From assembly GCA_015066805.1 (NCBI GenBank), contig SVNP01000012.1, positions 1-64,000 of the forward strand: 64,000 nt of DNA. Direction: 5' to 3'. The position numbers and the translations under genes were made by a program. Source of the stretch: Ruminococcus sp. (GTDB lineage: Bacteria; Bacillota; Clostridia; Oscillospirales; Ruminococcaceae). Position 1 is the first letter of the stretch. Each line of letters starts with the position of its first letter. Under the pieces are notes generated by a model. It ran no database searches. It saw only the letters and a list, made by a program, of their open reading frames with translations, and was not told where the DNA came from. Of the stretch, positions 26,713 to 35,404 are shown piece by piece.

Positions 26713-27510
26713 ATGACACAGGATGAAATGAATATTCTTGTTCCGCAGAAACTACATCAAATTGAAGAACAATTTGGTGTTAAGGTGCTTCTTGCCGTGG
26801 AATCCGGCAGTAGAGCATGGGGCTTTGCTTCGCCCGACAGTGACTTTGATGTAAGGTTCATTTACAAACGGGCCATGAACCAATACTTGAAGTTGAACGC
26901 TTCTCGGGATGTGATCGAGATACCCGTGGATGATACATGGGATGTATGCGGGTGGGATTTGGACAAGACATTAAGGCTGCTGCACAAGTCTAACCCTACT
27001 CTGTTTGAATGGCTGCAATCTCCCATATGTTATTGCAAAACAGAGTTTGCAGAGAGAATTTCCCCTCTCATGCAGGAATGCTTTTCAGTCAAACATATGC
27101 TTTACCATTATCTGAACACCGCCCGTCACACCATAAAGGATCACTTGCAAGGGGAAATGGTACGACCCAAAAAGTATTTTTACGCACTCAGACCTGTCTT
27201 GGCCTGTTTTTGGGTGCTGCAGCATCAGACAGCGCCGCCTGTTCTGTTTGATTCGTTAGTTGCTGCCACATTGCCGGATACCATTCAGTCTCCTTTGAAT
27301 TATTTATTGGATATCAAAATGCACGCACCGGAAAAAACATGGATTTCTCCCGTAGCCGAAATGGATGTCTTTTTATCAGAAAGCATCACCTATCTGGAAG
27401 CAGTTATGAAAGATCAACCAAAGGATGAAATCAGAAGCTGGGATGCGGTCAATCGCTTTTTTCTCTCTGAAATTTCCGGTGTATACGAAAGCAGCCATAC
27501 CATCCCCTGA
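26713..27510 (+). CDS. RlaP-type nucleotidyltransferase domain protein
   Basis: This 265-residue protein begins with a polymerase-beta-fold nucleotidyltransferase: ESGSRAWGFASPDSDFDVRF gives the GS..(x)..DSDxD metal-binding motif. The rest (DLDKTLRLLHKSNPTLFEWLQSP; LEGEM-like RPKKYFYALRP) fits the YcgL/RlaP family (PF10127), once proposed to act with an RNA ligase in RNA repair. No ligase or kinase is next to it, so the partner and substrate are unknown. Codon use is more AT-rich than in lysS, suggesting later acquisition. It is flanked by terminators on both sides; AGGGGG precedes the ATG. Confidence 0.85.
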   Translation: MTQDEMNILVPQKLHQIEEQFGVKVLLAVESGSRAWGFASPDSDFDVRFIYKRAMNQYLKLNASRDVIEIPVDDTWDVCGWDLDKTLRLLHKSNPTLFEWLQSPICYCKTEFAERISPLMQECFSVKHMLYHYLNTARHTIKDHLQGEMVRPKKYFYALRPVLACFWVLQHQTAPPVLFDSLVAATLPDTIQSPLNYLLDIKMHAPEKTWISPVAEMDVFLSESITYLEAVMKDQPKDEIRSWDAVNRFFLSEISGVYESSHTIP

Positions 27511-27514
27511 TATG

Positions 27515-27555
27515 AAAACAGCCGCCTTTCCTGATAAGGAAAAGCGGCTGTTTTT
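27515..27555. terminator. Bidirectional terminator between convergent genes
   Basis: AAAACAGCCGC (27515-27525) pairs with GCGGCTGTTTT (27544-27554), with a further inner stem. It ends the nucleotidyltransferase transcript on the plus strand and the long spoVM cluster on the minus strand. Confidence 0.88.
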
Positions 27556-27557
27556 GT

Positions 27558-27650
27558 TTATTCCGTGGCTTCTTCTTCCTTTTTGATGTGAAACATCAGG
27601 CGGAAAATTCCTGCCAGCAGCTTGGGGCTGCGTACAACTACGATCTTCAT
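27558..27650 (-). CDS. spoVM: Stage V sporulation protein SpoVM (30 residues)
   Basis: This tiny gene reads MKIVVVRSPKLLAGIFRLMF plus a charged tail (HIKKEEEATE). Against Bacillus subtilis SpoVM (26 residues) it aligns without gaps: MK at 1-2, PK at 9-10, GI at 14-15, R17, M19. Pro9 and the amphipathic-helix pattern are kept. SpoVM inserts into the convex forespore membrane and anchors coat assembly. AAGGAGGG lies seven bases before the ATG, and a terminator follows the stop. It sits just after thiN, as in B. subtilis. The tail is about four residues longer than the Bacillus one. Confidence 0.88.
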   Translation of the reverse strand: MKIVVVRSPKLLAGIFRLMFHIKKEEEATE

Positions 27651-27703
27651 TGGGTTGCCCTCCTTTGCGTGATAGTACATCATATGCAAAAGAGCAAAAA
27701 CTG

Positions 27704-28324
27704 TTACAAACGGGACTGCACCACCATCAGCAGACCCTTTTTACAGGAAAGCACCGCAGTATCCGCCATAATGGCATTGCTGACTCCCAACGGATGATAT
27801 ATGGTCAGAAAGGCGTTTTCCAAAGGATATTTTACCCCTTGAATGGTCACACCCTCGCAGATCTCCGATATGGCAAATACCGAGAGGGAAAAGCCTTCTT
27901 TGTACGGAAAGACTGCGGGTTCTCCCTCCGCCACCAGCGTAATGATATCCGAGGCACCTACCAGCGTGCCCTTTGCCCCATGCCGATGCAAAAACAGCAA
28001 TGTCTGCACATTGGCATAGCTATGATCCCATCTGCCGCCAAAGGCACCGCAGATGACAAAGCGGCGGTACCCCTGCTCGAGACCGTGGCGTACGGCCAGC
28101 ATGGTATCTGTGTCGTCCTTTTCCACGGGCGCTTGAATATAGGGCATTTGGGGCAGCCTCCCCAAAGAATCGAAATCCCCCAGCACCAAAGCAGGCTCTA
28201 TACCCAGACGTTCCGCAAGCCGCAGTCCGCTGTCAGCGCAAAGGATATAAGCATCCTTTGGCACAGGCTCACAGGGCAAAGCCTCTTCAGGGCCGCCTGC
28301 CAAAATCCAGCAGATGTCTTTCAT
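27704..28324 (-). CDS. thiN: Thiamine pyrophosphokinase
   Basis: This ~206-residue enzyme transfers pyrophosphate from ATP to thiamine. Visible motifs are ILAGGPE near the N-terminus, CADSGLR, LGDFDSLG and DDTDTMLAVRHGL, all in the family's order. GAFGGRWDHSYANVQ follows, then a C-terminal beta-sandwich with LENAFLTIYHPLGVSN. I choose the ATG at 28324, whose first base overlaps the rsgA stop (ATGA coupling); an in-frame ATG at 28339 is an alternative. In B. subtilis rpe lies between rsgA and thiN; here it is absent. Confidence 0.93.
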   Translation of the reverse strand: MKDICWILAGGPEEALPCEPVPKDAYILCADSGLRLAERLGIEPALVLGDFDSLGRLPQMPYIQAPVEKDDTDTMLAVRHGLEQGYRRFVICGAFGGRWDHSYANVQTLLFLHRHGAKGTLVGASDIITLVAEGEPAVFPYKEGFSLSVFAISEICEGVTIQGVKYPLENAFLTIYHPLGVSNAIMADTAVLSCKKGLLMVVQSRL

Positions 28325-29187
28325 TTCTTCTGTTCCCATGATTTCTGCTTCATGGCCTCCTCCAGCATAATAACGTAGCTTTCGTAGCGGCTTTCGGGAA
28401 TCTCTCCTGCCGCAACCGCCTTACGGATGGCACAATCCGGCTCATGGAGATGACGGCAATCTCCGTAACGGCAAGGCTCCTCCACTTCCCGCAGCTCCGG
28501 GAAGCAGTCAGCCAGCTCGTTGGGTGGGATCACCGCATAGCTCTCTGTTTCAAAGGTGGAAAAACCGGGCGTGTCAGCGATCTTTCCGCCGTTTTCCAGC
28601 GTATATAGTTCCACATGGCGTGTGGTATGCTTGCCACGACCCAGTTTTTTGCTGATCTCTCCTGTTTCTAACTGCAAGCGGCTGTCAATGGCATTCAGCA
28701 GGGTGGATTTTCCTACGCCGGAATTGCCCGTAAAGGCACTGATGCACCCCTGCATCTCCCGGGCAATGGCTTGCACACAGGCGGGATCCTGATAATCCAC
28801 GCCATACACCCGATAGCCTGCCTTGCGATAAGTTTCCATAAACAAAGCCGCATCTGCCAGATCCAGTTTGGTAAATACCAGCATCGGTTCGATCTGTTTA
28901 TACTCGCACACCGCTAAAAAACGATCCAGCAGCAGTACATTGGGGGCAGGCTCACAGGAAGCGACCACAAAAAACAGCTTGTCCAGATTAGCCAGCGGCG
29001 GACGGATCAGTACATTGCGACGTGGCAGGATCTTTGTGATGCAGTCGTTTTCCACCATAACACGATCGCCGGTACAGGGGGAAAGCCCATGCTTACGGAA
29101 AATGCCTCTTGCCTTACAAGTGATAATACCATCGGGGGACTCTACAGTGTAGAGTCCCCCAACAGCTTTCAGAATCAATCCTGTCAT
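28321..29187 (-). CDS. rsgA: Ribosome small-subunit-dependent GTPase A
   Basis: This 288-residue circularly permuted GTPase helps mature the 30S subunit. An N-terminal OB-fold is followed by G motifs in permuted order: FTKLDL (G4), then GNSGVGKSTLLNA (G1), then DTPGF (G3). The C-terminal zinc domain has CRYGDCRHLHEPDC. I start it at ATG 29187, which directly follows the prkC stop (TAATATG). The ribosome-binding site would lie in the prkC end (AAGGTTAAT), rather weak, suggesting translational coupling. Confidence 0.95.
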   Translation of the reverse strand: MTGLILKAVGGLYTVESPDGIITCKARGIFRKHGLSPCTGDRVMVENDCITKILPRRNVLIRPPLANLDKLFFVVASCEPAPNVLLLDRFLAVCEYKQIEPMLVFTKLDLADAALFMETYRKAGYRVYGVDYQDPACVQAIAREMQGCISAFTGNSGVGKSTLLNAIDSRLQLETGEISKKLGRGKHTTRHVELYTLENGGKIADTPGFSTFETESYAVIPPNELADCFPELREVEEPCRYGDCRHLHEPDCAIRKAVAAGEIPESRYESYVIMLEEAMKQKSWEQKK

Positions 29188-29188
29188 A

Positions 29189-31399
29189 TTAACCTTCCGT
29201 ACCTTCGCCGCCCTCAGCAGGATCGGGAACAGTGGTGGTGGTAGTGGTAGTTGTTGTGGTGGTGTCTGCCTCACCGGTGGTGGTTGTTGTAGTGGTGGTG
29301 GTGGTCTCCGTAGTGGTAGTGGTGGTTTCCACCTTCAGACCGCCTACGGCAGCAAATGCGGCTTCAATATCCGCCTCGATGACGGTGACGGTGTTGTTGT
29401 CGAAGTCCACCTTATAGGTACCGATGGTGGTATTCAGCATATTGGTATCATTCACCAGACGCACGAAGAAATCAACCACGCCTGTACCGGATACGGAAAC
29501 CTTGGTGGTGCCGGTAGCGTAATCCACATTGAAGCTGGGACCGGTGGTGTGCACCACACCTCCCTCATAGAAGATGATGTGGAAGGTACCGATGGCATCC
29601 TCGGGAATCACAAAGGAAACCTGAACTTCCTGCTCAGCAGGGATGCCGTTACTTACGGTAACGGTAATGGTAGTGCCTTCTACCACAGGCTCTGTGGGGT
29701 TAATGCTCTGGGAAACGATTTCACCCTTGGGTGCATTGGAGTTGCCCTCAATGCGTACCAGCTCCAGTTTGCAGGCGGCAGCGGTATCCAGAGCCGTTTC
29801 ATAGGTCATGCCGATAAAGTTGGGAACCGGTACGGTATCCTTATTTTTACCCTTGCTGACGTAAACCACAACATAATCGCCGGGCTCCATTTCGGTAAAT
29901 GCAGGGGGATCCGTAGAAACGATCTTGCCGGCCTCAATGTTGTCATCAAAGGTATAGCGTTCATCCACCGAAAGTCCCAGATTCACGATCTGCTGAGAAG
30001 TAGTAACGAAGTCCCAGCCCACATAATCGGGCAAAGTCACCTTGCGGGAGCCTTTGCTGACCTTAACCTTTACGCTTTCACCCTTGTTTACGGGATCATC
30101 TACGGGAATGCTCTGGTAGAAGATCTTATCCTTGCCCAGCTCGGAGTATTCGTAGCTTTCCACCTGAATCTGAAGCAGATGGCCGTACTGCTGCTTGGCT
30201 TCCTCGTAATCCATGCCTACCAGAGAAGGCATCTTGTAGGATTCGGAGATGGGATCATCCTGATTATTCATAAAGTCGATGATAAACTTGACGCCAAGGA
30301 TCACAGCAATAACGATCACCACGCAGGTCACGGCAGTGATGATGGGTACAAACAGAGAAGGTCTGTCCTCCTCCTCGTACTCATCGTCATCCTCGTCCTC
30401 ATCCTCATCGTAGTCATCTTCTTCGGCATAGCCATCATCTTCGGCATCAGCAGGCTCGGTCACCACGGCACCTGCAAATCGGTTCTTCTCATTTTCAGCA
30501 TCCTCAGCGGGGGCGGCAGCCTCCTCCTCGGGTGTAACATAACCAAAGACCACAGCGGTATTCTCCTTAAAGGTTTCCAGATCATCCATCATATCTCTCG
30601 CAGACTGATACCGATCGGCGGGGTCCTTCTGCATTGCCTTCAGAATGATCTCCTCCAGACCAAAAGCAAGCTCCGGCTGAATGCTGCGGGGACGCTTAGG
30701 GTCTGCCTGCATATGCATCACTGCCACGCTGACGGGGTTTTCGTGATCAAAAGGCTTTTTGCCGGTCAGCATCTCGTAGAGCATAACGCCCACGGAATAC
30801 AGATCACTTTTGGCATCGGTAGCGGCACCTCTTGCCTGCTCGGGGCTGATATAGTGTACGGTGCCGATGGCCTTATCGGTACCGGTTTTGCCTTCTTCAC
30901 GGGCAAACTTGGCAATACCGAAATCCATGACCTTGATGGTGCCGTCACGGAGCATCATGATATTCTGGGGCTTAATGTCCCGATGCACAATGCCCTTGCT
31001 GTGTGCGTGCTGCAATGCCCGCAGGATCTGGGTAACAAAATGCACGGCATCTCTCCAGTCCAGTACACCGCTTTGCTCGATATATTCATTCAGAGTAATG
31101 CCGTCGATGTACTCCATAACGATGAACTGAATGCGATCCGAGAAGCCAACATCGTAGATCTTTACGATGTTGGGATGGCTCAGCAATGCGGTTGCCTTGG
31201 ACTCATTCCGGAAGCGGCGCAGGAACTCCTCGTTCTCGGCAAATTCCTTCTTCAGGATCTTCACCGCCACCGGCTTGCCGTCCACCACATCGTTGGCACG
31301 GTAAACATCTGCCATACCGCCCTCGCCGATGCGTTCTACGATCTCGTAGCGGCCTTCCAGCTTCTTTCCGATGTTCTTGTCGTTGCGATCTTTTTCCAT
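29189..31399 (-). CDS. prkC: PASTA-domain Ser/Thr kinase PrkC/Stk1 with Thr-rich tail
   Basis: This 736-residue membrane kinase senses muropeptide/lipid II. The cytoplasmic kinase domain (about 17-280) has GEGGMADVY, VAVKILK, HRDIKPQN and DFG. A strongly acidic linker (about 325-348) and a single membrane helix (about 352-374) follow. Then come three PASTA repeats, beginning near MPSLVGMDYEEA, TLPDYVGWDF and PVPNFIGMTYETA. A further beta-rich domain (about 590-690) precedes a tail made almost only of threonine, in two runs broken by GEAD and ending in an acidic stretch. It is paired with prpC upstream, as usual. GGAGGTTTATA precedes the ATG. Confidence 0.95.
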   Translation of the reverse strand: MEKDRNDKNIGKKLEGRYEIVERIGEGGMADVYRANDVVDGKPVAVKILKKEFAENEEFLRRFRNESKATALLSHPNIVKIYDVGFSDRIQFIVMEYIDGITLNEYIEQSGVLDWRDAVHFVTQILRALQHAHSKGIVHRDIKPQNIMMLRDGTIKVMDFGIAKFAREEGKTGTDKAIGTVHYISPEQARGAATDAKSDLYSVGVMLYEMLTGKKPFDHENPVSVAVMHMQADPKRPRSIQPELAFGLEEIILKAMQKDPADRYQSARDMMDDLETFKENTAVVFGYVTPEEEAAAPAEDAENEKNRFAGAVVTEPADAEDDGYAEEDDYDEDEDEDDDEYEEEDRPSLFVPIITAVTCVVIVIAVILGVKFIIDFMNNQDDPISESYKMPSLVGMDYEEAKQQYGHLLQIQVESYEYSELGKDKIFYQSIPVDDPVNKGESVKVKVSKGSRKVTLPDYVGWDFVTTSQQIVNLGLSVDERYTFDDNIEAGKIVSTDPPAFTEMEPGDYVVVYVSKGKNKDTVPVPNFIGMTYETALDTAAACKLELVRIEGNSNAPKGEIVSQSINPTEPVVEGTTITVTVSNGIPAEQEVQVSFVIPEDAIGTFHIIFYEGGVVHTTGPSFNVDYATGTTKVSVSGTGVVDFFVRLVNDTNMLNTTIGTYKVDFDNNTVTVIEADIEAAFAAVGGLKVETTTTTTETTTTTTTTTTGEADTTTTTTTTTTTVPDPAEGGEGTEG

Positions 31400-31490
31400 T
31401 ATAAACCTCCGAGCCGGCCGAAGCCGACCAATCTCAATATGGCTGGTTGCTTATCTATGGTCAACCGAAAAACTCGGTCTGACTGCAAAA

Positions 31491-32219
31491 TCAAGGGGCA
31501 ATGAGTATCACAGAGATGTTATCTCTGCCGCCCTGTTCATTGGCTGCATCCAGCAGATGCTTTGCCGCATCCGCAGGGGGAGCTGCCATTGCCAGTCGGC
31601 CCATCAGGGCATCCTCCAGCATACCATACAGTCCATCGGAGCAAAGCAGCAGCCGATGTCCTTCTTCCAAGGTGCAGGCAAAGCAATCTGCCAGCACATG
31701 AGGCATTACGCCCACAGCACGGGTCAGTTCGTTGCGTCTGGGGTGCGTAGCACGCTCCTCCGCTTCGATATCTCCCCGTTCATACAGATACTGTGCCGCG
31801 GTATGATCCACCGTGATCTGGGTGGTCTCACCCTCTCCACAGATCACATAAGCACGGGAGTCTCCGATATTGATGACCCTGCACTGATGACCGCGCAGCA
31901 CCGCCGCCACCAGCGTAGTACCCATCCGCATCCGCAGATCTGCCGCAACCGCAGCAGTATATACCGCCTGATTGGCATCACCTGCGGCAGCATACATCAG
32001 CTCGCTCAGCGCATCATCGTTCATATCCTCACGATAGTCCTGTGTCATACGCTTGGTAAAGGCCGCAGCAGCGATCACGCTGGCTTCCTTTCCGCCCTGC
32101 ATACCGCCCATGCCGTCACAAACCACGGCAAGCAGGCCATCGGGCAGCGCACGGGTTGCAATGGTATCCTGATTCTCCTCCCGCACACGACCGATCTCAC
32201 AATACTGTCCCAATTCCAT
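31491..32219 (-). CDS. prpC: PP2C-type Ser/Thr protein phosphatase PrpC/Stp
   Basis: This 242-residue phosphatase reverses PrkC phosphorylation. The family's metal-binding motifs are in order: VCDGMGGMQGG, NIGDSRAYV, LLCSDGLYGM and RDNISVILI. Length is that of stand-alone bacterial PP2C enzymes. GAGGTGAG precedes ATG 32219. It lies 11 bases downstream of rlmN and 91 bases upstream of prkC. The 91-base gap holds no clear promoter. Confidence 0.95.
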   Translation of the reverse strand: MELGQYCEIGRVREENQDTIATRALPDGLLAVVCDGMGGMQGGKEASVIAAAAFTKRMTQDYREDMNDDALSELMYAAAGDANQAVYTAAVAADLRMRMGTTLVAAVLRGHQCRVINIGDSRAYVICGEGETTQITVDHTAAQYLYERGDIEAEERATHPRRNELTRAVGVMPHVLADCFACTLEEGHRLLLCSDGLYGMLEDALMGRLAMAAPPADAAKHLLDAANEQGGRDNISVILIAP

Positions 32220-32230
32220 ATCGACTCACC

Positions 32231-33304
32231 TCACTCTCTGCTTTCATGGGAGTCATCCTCCATGGCGTTGCGGCGCAGTTGACCGCAGGCCGCCTTAATA
32301 TCATCCCCAAGGGTGCGGCGCAAGGTTGCATTCACGCCGACCTCGGATAAATACTGCATAAATTGTTTTGCGCTGCCTGCCTGAAAGCCGTTTTCTCCCA
32401 CGGGATTTACGGGGATCAGATTCACATGGGGGCGCATTCCCGGGAACACAGGCTTCAGGCAATCTGCCAGACGCTGTGCATCTCTGCGGGAATCATTCTC
32501 TCCACGGATCAGCGCATATTCAAAGCTGAGTCTTCTGCCGGTCTTGCGGAAATATCTTCCGCAGGCGGCAAGCAGCTCTTCCAAGGGGTACTTCCGGTTC
32601 ACAGGCATCAGCGCACTGCGGGAAGCATTATCGGGGGCGTGCAGCGAAACCGACAGTGTCAGCGGCAGATTTTCTTCTGCCAGCCGGTCGATCATAGGCA
32701 CCAGCCCGCAAGTAGAAAGGGTCACATGGCGCAGGCTCATAGCTCTGCCCTCCTTGCAGGAAAGCAGCCGCAAAAAGCGCAGCACCTGGTCGTAGTTATC
32801 CAACGGCTCTCCAATGCCCATCAGCACAATGCTTGTTACCGCTTGATCGGCAGGGAACTCCGCATCCATCAGGTCGATCTGCCCCAGCATTTCCGCCGCA
32901 GTCAGATTCCGCACCAGCCCCAGCGGTGCCGAGGCACAGAACTTGCATCCCATGCGGCAGCCCACCTGTGTGGAGATACAAGCAGTCACGCCATGGCGAT
33001 ACACCATGCGGACAGCCTCCACGCAGTTGCCGTCCGAAAGCCTACACAGATATTTTACCGTATCATCTATGGCAGATGCAAGCCTTTGGGCAATATTTGG
33101 TCGGTTTATATAAAACTGCTGCTGCAGATCTGCCCGAAACTGTTTAGAAAGATCGGTCATTTGGTCGAAATCTGCCACTTTTTGCCGATGCATCCATCGG
33201 AATAGCTGTGCCGCACGGAACTTCGGCACACCCAAGGGCTGCAAAGCGTCGGTCAGCTCATGGGGCAGCAAGCCCAATAACTCGATTTTTTCTGTTTGCT
33301 GCAT
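32231..33304 (-). CDS. rlmN: Dual-specificity 23S rRNA/tRNA adenine-C2 methyltransferase
   Basis: This 357-residue radical SAM enzyme methylates A2503 of 23S rRNA (and A37 of some tRNAs). The cluster motif is CRMGCKFCAS (CxxxCxxC), preceded by ACISTQVG. The C-terminal acceptor cysteine is in DIKAACGQL, and a substrate-binding stretch HVNLIPVNPV is present. Start at ATG 33304, with AAGGAGC nine bases upstream; an in-frame TTG at 33325 lacks a site. It follows rsmB closely, as in B. subtilis. Confidence 0.95.
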   Translation of the reverse strand: MQQTEKIELLGLLPHELTDALQPLGVPKFRAAQLFRWMHRQKVADFDQMTDLSKQFRADLQQQFYINRPNIAQRLASAIDDTVKYLCRLSDGNCVEAVRMVYRHGVTACISTQVGCRMGCKFCASAPLGLVRNLTAAEMLGQIDLMDAEFPADQAVTSIVLMGIGEPLDNYDQVLRFLRLLSCKEGRAMSLRHVTLSTCGLVPMIDRLAEENLPLTLSVSLHAPDNASRSALMPVNRKYPLEELLAACGRYFRKTGRRLSFEYALIRGENDSRRDAQRLADCLKPVFPGMRPHVNLIPVNPVGENGFQAGSAKQFMQYLSEVGVNATLRRTLGDDIKAACGQLRRNAMEDDSHESRE

Positions 33305-33325
33305 ACCCAACGCTCCTTTTTCCAA

Positions 33326-34645
33326 TCATTGGCTGCGGCGCATTTTTGCTAAGAAGAATCCATCCGAGCCAAGCATCTGCGGAAACAAAGTAGTCATCTC
33401 CGCAGCAAAATCCGCATTCCACGGGGCAGATTCCCAAGGCAGCTCCAAAGAAAATTCAGGGTGTACTGCAAGGAAATCCTTCACAACGGCATTATTTTCC
33501 GCCTTGGAAAGCGTGCAGGTGGAATACACCAACACACCGCCGGGCTTTACCGAAGCAGCACTAGCCTCCAGGATCTTTCTCTGGATGGCAGGCAGTCCTG
33601 CTACATCCTCTGCCGATTTATAGCGTACCTCGGGCTTGCGGCGCATCACGCCGTAGCCGGAGCAAGGCACATCACACAATACACGATCTGCCATGGGACG
33701 ATCTGCTGCGGGCCTTGCGGCATCGCCTGTGGCAGCAGCCACATTTTGCAGCCCCAGCCGCCGCGCGCCGCTGCGAATGAGCTTCACACGATTCTCATGG
33801 AGATCATAGGCATACACACAGCCCGTGCCTTCCATCATCTGTGCAATGGTGAAGGTTTTTCCGCCGGGGGCGGCACAAACATCCAGCACCGTTTCATGAG
33901 GCTTGGCATCCAAAGCCATACAGCATAACTGCGATGCCAGATCCTGCACATGGAACATACCCTTGCCAAAGGCTTCGGTATCGGTCAGGGCACCGCTTCG
34001 GCTCAGCCGAAAAGCACCGGGGATCTGCGGCACAGCCGCAGGAGAAAACTCGGTCAGCGCAGCAGCAAGTGCAGCATCATCGCAGACCAAGGGGTTCTTT
34101 CTGATGTAAACGGGAGGCTCACCGCCTGCGTCCTCCAGAAAAGGCAGCACTCGTTCTTCGCCGTATTCGTCCATCAATTGGGCGATGAGATCACGAGGCA
34201 CCGAATACTGTACCGCATAAGCAGCAAGCTGCTCCTTGGGCAGAGGCACGGCTTTGTCGCTTCGCAAGAAGCTGCGCAGCACGGCATTGACCATTCCTGC
34301 GGCACTTTTTACGCCCATGGATTTGGTAACCTCTGTCCACAGATTCACTGCCGCCGAGGGCGGTGTTGCCAGATACAGCAGCTCATACACACCGCAGCGC
34401 AGTACACAGCGCACTGCGGGATCCAGTTTTTCCGGAGCACGACTCACATGAGCAGCCACACAGGCATCCACGGTCAGCAGCCGTTCCAATGTTCCCTGAA
34501 AGACAGAGGTGCAAAGTGCCCGTTCCTGCACAGTCAGGGATGTATTCTTATATGCCGCCTGCAATGCCAGATTGCTGTAGCTGCCGGAGCGCAATGTCCG
34601 CAGCAGCGTTTTGGCACACAGCAGGCGAGGCTGCAGTCCATTCAT
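33326..34645 (-). CDS. rsmB: 16S rRNA (cytosine967-C5)-methyltransferase
   Basis: This 439-residue protein has an N-terminal NusB-like RNA-binding domain (about 1-140, SNLALQAAYKN...). The NOL1/NOP2/Sun methyltransferase domain follows: SAM loop DVCAAPGGKTF, PCSGYGVMRRKPEVR and the catalytic cysteine in YSTCTLS. Domain order and length are typical of RsmB/Sun. Its ATG overlaps the stop of the zinc-peptidase gene (ATGA). Confidence 0.95.
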   Translation of the reverse strand: MNGLQPRLLCAKTLLRTLRSGSYSNLALQAAYKNTSLTVQERALCTSVFQGTLERLLTVDACVAAHVSRAPEKLDPAVRCVLRCGVYELLYLATPPSAAVNLWTEVTKSMGVKSAAGMVNAVLRSFLRSDKAVPLPKEQLAAYAVQYSVPRDLIAQLMDEYGEERVLPFLEDAGGEPPVYIRKNPLVCDDAALAAALTEFSPAAVPQIPGAFRLSRSGALTDTEAFGKGMFHVQDLASQLCCMALDAKPHETVLDVCAAPGGKTFTIAQMMEGTGCVYAYDLHENRVKLIRSGARRLGLQNVAAATGDAARPAADRPMADRVLCDVPCSGYGVMRRKPEVRYKSAEDVAGLPAIQRKILEASAASVKPGGVLVYSTCTLSKAENNAVVKDFLAVHPEFSLELPWESAPWNADFAAEMTTLFPQMLGSDGFFLAKMRRSQ

Positions 34646-35304
34646 CTTCGTTCTCCTCGCATCAGGAGCAGGCGCAGCAATTGCAGCAAGGATACCGCTA
34701 CTGCCGCTACATAGGTCATAGCTGCCGCAAACAGAACCTTACGGGCAACCCGCAGCTCGTCCGCCTCAAACAGCATGGATCGCTCCATATTTTCCATGGC
34801 ACGGCTGCTGGCGTTAAATTCCACAGGCAGCGTGACCAACTGGAAAAACACCACCGCACAAAACAGGATGATTCCAAGATCCAGCAGGCGGGTCCAACCC
34901 CAGAGAAATCCCAGCAGCACCATAAGATAAGACGCACCGGAGGCAAAATTGGTCACGCCCACAATGGCACTACGCAGACGCACGGGGGCATAATCCTGTG
35001 CATATTGCACCGCATGGCCCGCCTCGTGCATGGCAACACCGATGGCTGCAATGCCACTGCTGTGATAAACCGATTCCGACAGGCGGATCACATTGGCGGA
35101 AGGATCGTAGTGGTCGGTCAGATGACCGCGGCAGGGCTCAATGCGGACATTGGTCACACCATTGGCCTCCAGCAGATGTGCCGCAGCTTCCGCACCGGTC
35201 ATTCGGCAGTTTGCATCCACATTTTTATACTTCGCAAAAGTGGTCTGCACCCCAACGGATGCCGCTACGGAGATCAGCACAGAGATCAACATGAGAAAAA
35301 TCAA
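34642..35304 (-). CDS. Membrane zinc metallopeptidase, YugP family
   Basis: This ~220-residue protein has an N-terminal membrane helix (LISVLISVAASVG), a zinc motif VAMHEAGHAVQ (HExxH) and two to three C-terminal hydrophobic helices. This is the YugP/Zn_peptidase_2 family (PF04298), whose substrates are unknown. I choose a TTG at 35304 because AAAGGAGC lies six to seven bases upstream and the length then fits the family; a longer frame back to 35361 has no site. In B. subtilis yugP lies elsewhere, so its place between fmt and rsmB differs from that order. Confidence 0.85.
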   Translation of the reverse strand: MIFLMLISVLISVAASVGVQTTFAKYKNVDANCRMTGAEAAAHLLEANGVTNVRIEPCRGHLTDHYDPSANVIRLSESVYHSSGIAAIGVAMHEAGHAVQYAQDYAPVRLRSAIVGVTNFASGASYLMVLLGFLWGWTRLLDLGIILFCAVVFFQLVTLPVEFNASSRAMENMERSMLFEADELRVARKVLFAAAMTYVAAVAVSLLQLLRLLLMRGERR

Positions 35305-35404
35305 AGAGATGCTCCTTTCAAAGGCGGGACATGGCTTGGTTTCTTTCTGCATTATATGCAAAAGCGAAAGCCTTCATCCCGATTTTCTCTCTGAAACGGC
35401 AGGA

